From the NCBI GenBank assembly GCA_030587435.1, contig JAUQZC010000094.1, forward strand, positions 1 to 12,263: 12,263 nt of DNA, read 5' to 3'. This stretch comes from Candidatus Baldrarchaeota archaeon. GTDB lineage: Archaea > Asgardarchaeota > Baldrarchaeia > Baldrarchaeales > DXJG01. Position numbers and translations under genes: made by a program. The notes below the pieces were generated by a model. It saw only the letters and a program-made list of their open reading frames with translations, was not told the origin of the DNA and made no database searches. Of this stretch, positions 1-5,600 are shown one piece after another (within the stretch, counting starts at the first letter, position 1; every line of letters begins with the position of its first letter).

Positions 1-843
1 TATCTCACGGGTGTTCACAAAGGTAAGTACAGATTGGCTCATTTTCAATAATTCAACTAATACTCGAATTCTTGCAGCAGTTTCAGGAGTACTAAATATT
101 TTTTTACTTATCTTTACGTCTTCCGCTTGGGGAGAAGGACATAAAACTTTCAATTCAAACTCTTTAACAATTGGAACCCTAACTATCTCTACATGTCTTC
201 CATTACCAACGAGAAACCTACCCACAACCTCAGGACTTCCAATTGTAGCAGAGAGGCCTATACGTTGAAATTCCCTTTTAGTTAATTCTTTTAGTCTTTC
301 AAGGGCAATTGCTAATTGAACGCCCCTCTTCTCAGTTACAAGTTCATGAATTTCATCTACAATAACCCATCTGACATTTTTAAGCCATTCTCTCAGCCTT
401 GCTCCGGGTAAAATTGCCTGTAATGTCTCAGGAGTAGTTATTAACATATCTGGCGGATGTAATGACTGTCTTCTTCTAACGGAGGGAGTAGTGTCACCGT
501 GTCTAATCTCAACTCTAATACCTAAACTTTCAGCGAGATTTATCACTCTTCGAAAAATGTCTCTATTCAGGGCTCTTAAAGGTGTTATATATAATATCGA
601 TATAGGTTTAACTGCTTTCTTTTCCTTTTCATTCAAATATAAACTAAATACTGGTAATAAAGCGGCTTCGGTTTTACCTGAACCAGTAGGAGAAATCAAA
701 AGCACATTTTTCCCGTTTAAAATATGTGGAATAGTTTTTCTCTGCGGTTCAGTAGCCTCAACTAGTCCGAATTCTCTTAACCTCTCTCTAATCTTTTTAT
801 GTAAAAGACTAAAGGGATCAACATTACTTTCCTTTACTTGCAA
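1..843 (-). CDS. lhr: Lhr-type superfamily 2 DNA helicase, N-terminal part, cut by window edge
   Basis: The reverse strand is open for 281 codons from a TTG at 843 to the window edge. Superfamily 2 helicase motifs appear in order (residues from the TTG): the Lhr-like opening DPFSLLHKKIRE (9-20), a Q-motif-like EATEPQ (29-34), Walker A PTGSGKTEA (52-60), TPLRALNRD (87-95), TTPETL (136-141), the DEIH box (163-166), SAT motif III (198-200), and motif IV-like LTFVNTRE (273-280). Lhr proteins are ATP-driven 3'-5' DNA or RNA-DNA helicases used in repair and recombination; the rest of the protein (RecA-2, winged helix, Lhr-specific domains) lies outside. The frame has no ATG or GTG near the expected N-terminus and is closed upstream by TGA, so TTG is the likely start; it overlaps the upstream gene's end by about 20 bp, suggesting translational coupling. 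Family is clear; the Lhr subtype cannot be decided from this fragment. Confidence 0.93.
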   Translation of the reverse strand, partial: MQVKESNVDPFSLLHKKIRERLREFGLVEATEPQRKTIPHILNGKNVLLISPTGSGKTEAALLPVFSLYLNEKEKKAVKPISILYITPLRALNRDIFRRVINLAESLGIRVEIRHGDTTPSVRRRQSLHPPDMLITTPETLQAILPGARLREWLKNVRWVIVDEIHELVTEKRGVQLAIALERLKELTKREFQRIGLSATIGSPEVVGRFLVGNGRHVEIVRVPIVKEFELKVLCPSPQAEDVKISKKIFSTPETAARIRVLVELLKMSQSVLTFVNTREI

Positions 844-1069
844 TACTCTTCACTCTCTTGCGAAAATACGTGAGAAAAATCTTTAAGTCGGTTTTTCTTG
901 TGTAAGATGTTCTCTCTATTTCCTCTTCTAATGCTGCTATAAACTCTTCTATTTTGTTTGCTCTTTTTGATATTTCTTCTATTTTTTCTCGTGTCCATTT
1001 TATTTCTGAAATATATGGTATAACGTCCTCAAGGGTCGTATTGATAAGGTACCCTAAGAGGTTGTTCAT
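824..1069 (-). CDS. hypothetical 81-residue probable coiled-coil protein, upstream of lhr
   Basis: I do not recognise this family. The 81-residue product begins with a short mixed-hydrophobicity stretch, then residues about 24-54 are strongly charged and heptad-like (REKIEEISKRANKIEEFIAAL), typical of a helical hairpin or coiled coil, and ends with a basic tail (FRKRVKSIASKGK). No cysteines, membrane segment or signal peptide are seen. A GTGAT ribosome-binding-like sequence precedes the ATG, and the gene starts 9 bp after the stop of the 36-residue membrane peptide. Its last codons overlap the lhr start. This packing argues that it is real and co-transcribed with lhr. A helicase accessory or regulatory role is inference from position only. 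Confidence 0.72.
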   Translation of the reverse strand: MNNLLGYLINTTLEDVIPYISEIKWTREKIEEISKRANKIEEFIAALEEEIERTSYTRKTDLKIFLTYFRKRVKSIASKGK

Positions 1070-1078
1070 TGTTAATCA

Positions 1079-1189
1079 CTATGGTTGTTCTTCTTTCGCA
1101 AGAATAATATATGCCAATATAAGTATTAAGATTAATATTCCAAGAGCGACATTTAGATCCAATAAGACTTCCATCATATTTGCTTTCAT
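1079..1189 (-). CDS. 36-residue single-pass membrane peptide
   Basis: A short reverse-strand frame runs from ATG at 1189 to TAG at 1079. The product opens with MKANMMEVLLDLNVALG, continues as an uninterrupted hydrophobic helix (about residues 14-30, ILILILILAYIIL) and ends in the charged tail AKEEQP, so it looks like a single transmembrane segment with a short polar C-terminus. A strong GAGGG ribosome binding site (1197-1201) lies 7 nt before the ATG, and a TATA-like box lies further upstream. The stop is followed after 9 bp by the next gene, then lhr. Alternative starts are the in-frame ATGs at 1177 and 1174. I know no family for it. The ribosome binding site, hydropathy and tight spacing make it credible despite its size. 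Confidence 0.62.
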   Translation of the reverse strand: MKANMMEVLLDLNVALGILILILILAYIILAKEEQP

Positions 1190-1253
1190 CACTTTTCCCT
1201 CAAACTTTATCATTGCTCTGAAAAATACTTTTAAAACTAACGACATCAACACT

Positions 1254-1261
1254 TATTTAAA
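1254..1261 (-). promoter_or_regulatory. candidate TATA box for the membrane peptide/coiled-coil/lhr operon
   Basis: The reverse strand reads TTTAAATA here, a good archaeal TATA box, about 65 bp before the membrane peptide ATG, which predicts transcription from near 1229 and a 40-nt leader. A second TTTTAAAA box at 1229-1236 would give a shorter leader of about 16 nt that still contains the GAGGG site. I cannot choose between them. Confidence 0.45.
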
Positions 1262-1309
1262 TTTTTAGAAGTGAGAGGTCTTTCTTCATTACTTAAAATG
1301 CAGTATTTT

Positions 1310-1708
1310 TTACCTATTTGCCTTGTACAATTTAATTTCATCTAAAACATCTCTGAACAAGTCATCTTCAAGTTTAACTACTTGATATAGGTTTAATGCT
1401 TCAGCTAACTTTCTAGCAAGTATATGGTAACATATTTGCCTTTTTTTCCTAGTAACTACATTAAAATAGAAATCATCGCAACTGCAGTAAAAATCTGGTA
1501 TAACTAGATATTTTCTGGTTTTACCTATGACAATCCATAAAGACTTCCCACTAGGCTTAAACACGTATTTTTTAACACGTTTTTCTTCAACAGCTTTAAT
1601 TGCTCGCAAAAATAATTCACCATATTTTAAAACAAACTTTTCTAATAAATCTTCAGATAAAACCCCCTTTTCCTCAAGTTCTTTAAAAAGTGAATCCTCT
1701 TTCCACAC
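1310..1708 (-). CDS. SWIM zinc-finger protein (Shu2/SWS1-like motif)
   Basis: This 132-residue protein carries a SWIM zinc finger: C75-x-C77, a 15-residue basic linker, then C93-x-H95, followed by A98, which gives the CxC...CxHxxA form described as invariant in the Shu2/SWS1 recombination proteins. The N-terminal 45 residues are helical and charged, residues 47-71 look like beta strands leading into the finger, and the C-terminus is helical. SWIM domains bind DNA or protein partners; in Shu complexes they work with a RecA paralogue in homologous recombination. The start is a GTG at 1708; the frame is closed upstream by TAA at 1748-1750 with no other usual start codon. It is divergent from the phosphoesterase and upstream of the lhr operon, which fits a repair role. 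SWIM assignment is firm; SWS1 function is inference. Confidence 0.8.
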   Translation of the reverse strand: MWKEDSLFKELEEKGVLSEDLLEKFVLKYGELFLRAIKAVEEKRVKKYVFKPSGKSLWIVIGKTRKYLVIPDFYCSCDDFYFNVVTRKKRQICYHILARKLAEALNLYQVVKLEDDLFRDVLDEIKLYKANR

Positions 1709-1739
1709 TTCTACAGCACTCCCAGAAACTGCATCACAA

Positions 1740-1750
1740 CTTATAATTTA
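1740..1750. promoter_or_regulatory. shared bidirectional TATA element
   Basis: The 64-bp gap between two divergent genes contains one A+T core, reading CTTATAATTTA on plus and TAAATTATAAG on minus. It lies about 28 bp before the phosphoesterase ATG (1773), as expected for a leaderless or very short-leader transcript, and about 37 bp before the SWIM gene GTG (1708). One core could serve both directions. Confidence 0.45.
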
Positions 1751-1772
1751 GTTCTCACATAATAGTAGTGAA

Positions 1773-2606
1773 ATGGTAAAAATAAGAATTATTCCAAATC
1801 TTCCAGCTCTTCAAATACAATTAAAAAATGAAAAAATACTTTGCATAGCAGATTTACACATAGGATTTGAAAAAGAACTAGAAAAATCAGGAATCAAAAT
1901 ACCACCTCAAACACCTAGCATCTTAAAATCCATCCAACAACTGTTGGAAAAAATAAGTCCATCAAAATTAATTATACTTGGAGATGTAAAGCACGAAATT
2001 ACAACTCCCCGATACCAAGAAGTTATCGATGTATACGACTTTCTTGTAACCCTCTCCAAGAAGGTCCAAACAGAGATAGTACCAGGGAATCACGACGGGC
2101 AAATAGAGGCTATAGTTCCGCCCGAAGTAAAAGTACATTCACCCAGAGGTATCGTTATAAAAGAAGAAAAGGAAGTTGTCGGTCTTATACATGGTCATGC
2201 GTGGCCAGATGTAAAACTTCTAGGGGCACACTACTTAATTATGGCTCACATACACCCATTAATCCAGTTAACTACTGGGACAGGATTTAAGGTAACATAT
2301 CCAATATGGATTAAAGCAACCTGGAATGCAAATTGTATAGCAAGAGCCTACTTGAAGTACGTTAAAATAAAAACAACAGAGAATCCTGTTCAGCAAATCA
2401 AAGAATTATTTGGAATAGAGGTTTCAGAGACAAAAATCATAATTATGCCAGCATACAACAAAATGTTAGGAGGAATTCCAATAAACACTACACAAAAACT
2501 ACTTGGTCCCCTACTTAAAACAAACTGCGTACTTCCTTCAAATATGGAAATATACCTATTAGATGGGACATATCTTGGAAAATTAGCCTCATTAAAAAAC
2601 GAATGA
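1773..2606 (+). CDS. ICC/SbcD-related metallophosphoesterase (COG1407 type)
   Basis: The 277-residue protein has the full binuclear metallophosphoesterase signature: D27-x-H29 (ADLHIG), G70-D71-x-x-H74 (GDVKHE), G105-N-H-D108, H140-G-H142 and H159-x-H161. This is the archaeal SbcD/Mre11-related COG1407 group. Characterised bacterial relatives encoded beside Lhr-type helicases are manganese-dependent DNA endonucleases. GDxxH in place of the more usual GDxxD or GDxxN occurs at the second motif. The C-terminal 90 residues form a family-specific cap rather than the Mre11 capping domain. The ATG at 1773 is used because a TATA-like element lies about 28 bp upstream; only a weak GTGA precedes it. 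Divergent placement from the SWIM and lhr genes supports work in the same DNA-processing pathway; the substrate here is unknown. Confidence 0.9.
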   Translation: MVKIRIIPNLPALQIQLKNEKILCIADLHIGFEKELEKSGIKIPPQTPSILKSIQQLLEKISPSKLIILGDVKHEITTPRYQEVIDVYDFLVTLSKKVQTEIVPGNHDGQIEAIVPPEVKVHSPRGIVIKEEKEVVGLIHGHAWPDVKLLGAHYLIMAHIHPLIQLTTGTGFKVTYPIWIKATWNANCIARAYLKYVKIKTTENPVQQIKELFGIEVSETKIIIMPAYNKMLGGIPINTTQKLLGPLLKTNCVLPSNMEIYLLDGTYLGKLASLKNE

Positions 2607-2648
2607 ATAACAATTATGTCCTATTTTGTTAATAACATGGTTCAAAAC

Positions 2649-2656
2649 TTTATAAA
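2649..2656 (+). promoter_or_regulatory. candidate TATA box for the FAD oxidoreductase gene
   Basis: TTTATAAA, preceded by an A-rich BRE-like CAAAAC, is the best promoter match in the 184-bp gap. It predicts transcription from about 2680 and a leader near 110 nt. A weaker box (GTTAAATC, about 2735-2742) would give a short leader. The downstream gene has a GAGGGAT ribosome binding site ending a few bases before its ATG. Confidence 0.45.
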
Positions 2657-2722
2657 CGTGTAAATCGCCTAAAAAGTTCTGTGCGGCAAAACACTTAATG
2701 ACAAATAACTTGTTCATACCTA

Positions 2723-2734
2723 TGTTACGTAACA
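2723..2734. promoter_or_regulatory. 12-bp perfect palindrome, candidate operator
   Basis: TGTTACGTAACA is a perfect 12-bp inverted repeat located 56 bp before the oxidoreductase start, directly before a weak TATA-like GTTAAATC. Its size and position suit a site for a dimeric regulator, or it lies within the leader if the upstream promoter at 2649 is used. No regulator can be named. Confidence 0.3.
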
Positions 2735-2790
2735 GTTAAATCACATTAACCTACTGATATTAGGGCTTTTAACTTCCATGAGGGATAAGC

Positions 2791-4161
2791 ATGAAAACCG
2801 ATGTAGTAATAGTGGGAGCAGGACCTGCAGGTATGTTCGCAGCTCACGAATTAGCGGCAAAATCGAATCTAAAAATCACGGTAATTGACTGGGGGCCCGA
2901 TGTACCAAAAAGAAAATGTCCAGTCATAATGTACTCTTACTGTAGTAAATGTAAACCATGTAAAATAATGTGTGGTGTAGGTGGAGCTGGAACACTTTCA
3001 AGCGGCCTTTTAAATCTTAGACCCGACATCGGAGGTAATCTCAAAGAGTTTGTGAGTGATAACGAAGCGTGGAAACTTGTAAAAGAAGTAGATGAAGTAT
3101 TTGTAAAATACGGGGCCCCCCAAGAGATATATAGAGCAAACACCGACCAAGTAGAAAGCCTCATGAGAAAAGCTGCAGCCGTGGGAATAGAGTTCGTCCC
3201 CATACCGCAAAGACACATAGGTACAGACAACGCTCCAAAAGTAATTACAAAATTCAAAAAGGCGCTAGAACAAGCTGGTGTAAAATTCATACTCGAAACA
3301 AAAGTCACAAAAATCAATAAAAGCGAAATAGAACTCGAAAACGGGCAAAAAATACAAGCAAAATATATAATTGTAGCTCCGGGAAGAATCGGGGCCAAAT
3401 GGCTTCAAGAACAAGCAAAAAAACTCGGAATAAAAACACATCCTCAACCAATAGACGTAGGAGTAAGAGTGGAAGTTCCAGCAGTCGTAATGGAACCAAT
3501 AATAAAAATAGCTAGAGATCCAAAATTCCGAGTTTACACGAAAACCTTTGACGACCTTACACGCGTGTTTTGCGTTAACTATCAAGGTTTCGTCGTTCAA
3601 GAAGTTTACGGAGATATTGTTGGAGTCAATGGACACACTCTATTAAAACAGAAATCTGGAAACGCAAATTTCGCGTTCTTAGTTCGAGTTGAACTAACCG
3701 AGCCACTTGAAGACACAACCGCATACGGTTATTCCATAGCTAAACTAGCAACCACCATAGGTGGAGGAAAACCCATCCTTCAAAGATTAGGGGACCTAAA
3801 AAAGGGTAGACGGTCCACATGGTCACGAATTGACCGAAGCAACGTAAAGCCAACATTAAGAGATGTAACGCCCGGTGATGTAGCTATGGCCCTACCTCAC
3901 AGAATCGTCACCGATATACTGGAAGGACTTGAAAAACTTGACCATGTAATACCTGGAGTTGCCAGCTCGTCCACGCTCATTTACGCTCCAGAGATCAAAT
4001 TTTACGCCAACAGAATTGAAGTTAACAAAAATCTTGAAACCAGCGTAGAAAACATTTTTGTCGCAGGAGATGGCGCAGGACTTTCCAGGGGAATAGTTGT
4101 AGCAGCAGCAACCGGAATTTTAGCCGCAAGAGGAGTACTAAAAAAGGAAGGAGTAGTGTAA
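2791..4161 (+). CDS. FAD-dependent oxidoreductase (COG2509 type) with CxxCxxCxxxC cluster
   Basis: The 456-residue product is a two-dinucleotide-binding-domain flavoprotein. Residues 4-33 form the FAD-binding Rossmann unit (VVIVGAGPAG, ending in an acidic VIDWG), GGAGTLSSG (64-72) follows, and the C-terminal NIFVAGDGAGLSRG is the second FAD contact of this superfamily. It resembles the COG2509 uncharacterised FAD-dependent dehydrogenases. Residues 51-61 hold C51xxC54xxC57xxxC61, with another cysteine at 43, a ferredoxin-like spacing that could bind an iron-sulphur cluster or zinc; this is inference. Substrate is unknown. No signal peptide or membrane helix, so cytoplasmic. The ATG at 2791 has a GAGGGAT ribosome binding site 7 nt upstream and places GxGxxG at the usual distance from the N-terminus. 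A short T run about 20 bp past the stop (4180-4184) may end transcription. Confidence 0.87.
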   Translation: MKTDVVIVGAGPAGMFAAHELAAKSNLKITVIDWGPDVPKRKCPVIMYSYCSKCKPCKIMCGVGGAGTLSSGLLNLRPDIGGNLKEFVSDNEAWKLVKEVDEVFVKYGAPQEIYRANTDQVESLMRKAAAVGIEFVPIPQRHIGTDNAPKVITKFKKALEQAGVKFILETKVTKINKSEIELENGQKIQAKYIIVAPGRIGAKWLQEQAKKLGIKTHPQPIDVGVRVEVPAVVMEPIIKIARDPKFRVYTKTFDDLTRVFCVNYQGFVVQEVYGDIVGVNGHTLLKQKSGNANFAFLVRVELTEPLEDTTAYGYSIAKLATTIGGGKPILQRLGDLKKGRRSTWSRIDRSNVKPTLRDVTPGDVAMALPHRIVTDILEGLEKLDHVIPGVASSSTLIYAPEIKFYANRIEVNKNLETSVENIFVAGDGAGLSRGIVVAAATGILAARGVLKKEGVV

Positions 4162-4382
4162 AAACAACAAAAACGTTCATTTTTCCTAAAAACAAAGAAT
4201 TCTTACACAACTCGACATTAAAAGATATCTTTCTTTGCTAAAGCTTAAATGTTAGTCAACAGAAATAAATTTAGGTCAGAACTATCTGATGTAATTTCGA
4301 CAATTTCCATGTCTATACCGGGTCAGACACATAAGCAATCAATCAAATATGCTATTTACCTAGAGTAAACATAATAATATTA

Positions 4383-4491
4383 GGGGCCGTGGTCTAGAGC
4401 TCGATGATTTCCTCCCATCGAGCGGAGAACTTGGTATGATGGCGGCTTCGGGAGCCGTTGGTCCCGGGTTCAAATCCCGGCGGCCCCACCA
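4383..4491 (+). tRNA. tRNA-Pro (anticodon CGG) with a D-loop insertion, CCA encoded
   Basis: The acceptor stem GGGGCCG (4383-4389) pairs perfectly with CGGCCCC (4481-4487), followed by discriminator A and an encoded CCA (4489-4491). The T arm is CCGGG-TTCAAAT-CCCGG (4464-4480). The anticodon arm is 4442-4458, with loop TTCGGGA and anticodon CGG (4449-4451), so it reads the proline codon CCG. The D stem is GTC (4392-4394) with GAT (4438-4440). Between AG (4396-4397) and TTGGTA (4431-4436), where a normal D loop needs only one or two bases, there are 33 extra bases. Removing about 32 gives a standard 74-nt body with a nine-base D loop. An A+T-rich TATA-like stretch lies near 4345-4358. Confidence 0.92.
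4398..4429 (+). other. D-loop insertion in tRNA-Pro, probable intron, boundaries uncertain
   Basis: The insertion contains a perfect 8-bp hairpin, GCTCGATG (4399-4406) with CATCGAGC (4416-4423), around a nine-base loop, then GGAGAA. Introns outside the anticodon loop, including D-loop ones, are known in archaeal tRNAs, and archaeal endonuclease cuts at a bulge-helix-bulge fold. By hand I found no canonical 4-bp helix flanked by two 3-nt bulges, so the splice sites are approximate and the insertion could instead be retained. Confidence 0.6.
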
Positions 4492-4691
4492 AGCTATACT
4501 TCAACACCTGATGTCGATAAATGTGTTAATGCCATTTTAAATCAAATTTAAATCGTAAAGCTCTGATAACTGGTAAAGTGGTAGTTGTCAAATATTAAGC
4601 TCATGTTTCCGCGAAAATTGTCCGAGAACAGCGATAACTTGAAAAATTAATAGCCGAAATTTGCAATGAAAGTTTTATCACATCATTATCA

Positions 4692-4720
4692 TTTTCGACA
4701 GACGCCTTAATAATCGAAAA
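4692..4720. promoter_or_regulatory. inverted repeat, candidate operator of the XRE-type regulator
   Basis: TTTTCGA (4692-4698) and TCGAAAA (4714-4720) form a perfect 7-bp inverted repeat with a 15-bp spacer, so the half-sites are about two helical turns apart on one DNA face. The right half-site touches the BRE/TATA region of the following gene, which suits autoregulation by that helix-turn-helix protein. The link is inferred from position. Confidence 0.35.
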
Positions 4721-4730
4721 ACTTATGTGA
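4718..4730 (+). promoter_or_regulatory. candidate BRE/TATA for the XRE-type regulator
   Basis: An A-rich BRE-like stretch followed by CTTATGTG is centred about 28 bp before the ATG at 4753. No ribosome binding site precedes that ATG (TTTAACTTCAAAC), so a leaderless or near-leaderless transcript is likely. Confidence 0.4.
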
Positions 4731-4752
4731 CTGGCAGCATTTAACTTCAAAC

Positions 4753-5481
4753 ATGAGTATTTCTAATATTGTTAAGGAAAGACTTGCAAGAAGGATTGCT
4801 GGGGAAATATCTCTTTCAGACGACCCCGGCAAGACAATGCGCAAGTGGAGAGAAATGTTTCATATCCCACAGGTTATCCTAGCAGAGAAACTCGGCGTTT
4901 CTCCTTCAGTTATAAGTGATTATGAAAGTGGAAGACGAAAGTCTCCTGGTGCTAAAACTGTTAAACGATTTGTTGACGTTCTTTTAACTATCGATGAAGA
5001 AAACGGTGGCCAGATTATTTCAGCATTTGGACGGCTAATGGGTGTAGAAATTCCAACAGATATTATTCTTGACATCAGAGATTTTCCCTCTCCTATTGTA
5101 ATCACTCATTTCTTTAAGATGATAGGTGCTCAGCCTGTTGCATGCAAAGAACTATCTGAACAAGAAATCTACGGATACACGGTCATCGACGGTGGACTTG
5201 CGATGAGAGAACTTTCCGGTGAAGCTTTTGACAAACTTTTTAAAGCATCTATCCAACGGGCATTAATATTTACTAATATAAGCACAGGTAGACTCCCTTT
5301 AATCGCCATGAGAAGCAGTCAGGGGAAACCAAGTTTAATAATCTTGCACGGTGTTAAGAAAATAGACCCGACAGTTATTGAACTAGCAAGGAAGGAAAGA
5401 ATTCTTCTCGCCGCATCTCACATTGAAGATATTGAAACACTTATCCAAAAACTTAGGAAACTAAGTTTCAATTACGCATAG
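4753..5481 (+). CDS. XRE/HTH_3-type transcriptional regulator with unknown C-terminal domain (COG1709-like)
   Basis: The 242-residue protein has a Cro/C1-type helix-turn-helix at residues about 28-78, with the core LAEKLGVSPSVISDYESGRR (43-62) matching the family's two-helix reading head. The remaining 160 residues form a mixed alpha/beta domain rich in short hydrophobic strands (ALIFTNIS, LPLIAMRS, PSLIILHGV, RILLAASH), like a small Rossmann-type or ligand-sensing domain I cannot name. The layout resembles the archaeal COG1709 predicted regulators. It has no cysteine cluster and no membrane segment. It seems to be transcribed alone: a TATA-like element stands 28 bp upstream, no ribosome binding site precedes the ATG, and a 29-bp inverted repeat overlaps the promoter. 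The next gene is a second DNA-binding protein on the same strand with its own promoter. Regulator role is firm, ligand unknown. Confidence 0.83.
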   Translation: MSISNIVKERLARRIAGEISLSDDPGKTMRKWREMFHIPQVILAEKLGVSPSVISDYESGRRKSPGAKTVKRFVDVLLTIDEENGGQIISAFGRLMGVEIPTDIILDIRDFPSPIVITHFFKMIGAQPVACKELSEQEIYGYTVIDGGLAMRELSGEAFDKLFKASIQRALIFTNISTGRLPLIAMRSSQGKPSLIILHGVKKIDPTVIELARKERILLAASHIEDIETLIQKLRKLSFNYA

Positions 5482-5547
5482 TTTATGTAGTTATAGGATT
5501 GCAGTTTAGTTTGCAGTTCTTAATCTCTCTGAAAGATAATGTAACAG

Positions 5548-5555
5548 TTTTTAAG
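5548..5555 (+). promoter_or_regulatory. candidate TATA box for the NrdD-like gene
   Basis: TTTTTAAG lies about 50 bp before the ATG at 5601, predicting transcription from near 5577 and a 24-nt leader containing the GGTGGTT ribosome binding site (5591-5597). Confidence 0.4.
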
Positions 5556-5600
5556 CGTGTTGAGAATCACCATTAGTATGTTCTAACATCGGTGGTTAAT

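Noticed and set aside
11..886. Plus-strand open frames at 11-268 and 491-886
   Set aside because: They lie opposite the helicase coding sequence, whose motifs are unambiguous on the minus strand; the plus-strand products show no family features.
2698..2739. 13-codon upstream open frame before the FAD oxidoreductase
   Set aside because: Too short, no ribosome binding site, and leader extent is uncertain; it cannot be supported.
2937..3636. Several minus-strand open frames within the FAD oxidoreductase gene
   Set aside because: Overlapping antisense frames with compositionally biased products, explained by codon structure of the real gene.
4398..4429. Box C/D-like guide RNA within the tRNA insertion
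   Set aside because: A C-box-like GATGA is present, but the insertion is too short for a C/D guide RNA and no matching D box was found.
4536..4554. TTTAAATC direct repeat with an 11-bp period
   Set aside because: Only two copies in A+T-rich DNA with no gene start at a fitting distance; likely chance.
5592..5600. GTG start for the NrdD-like protein
   Set aside because: The GTG lies inside GGTGGTT, which is a well-spaced ribosome binding site for the ATG at 5601.
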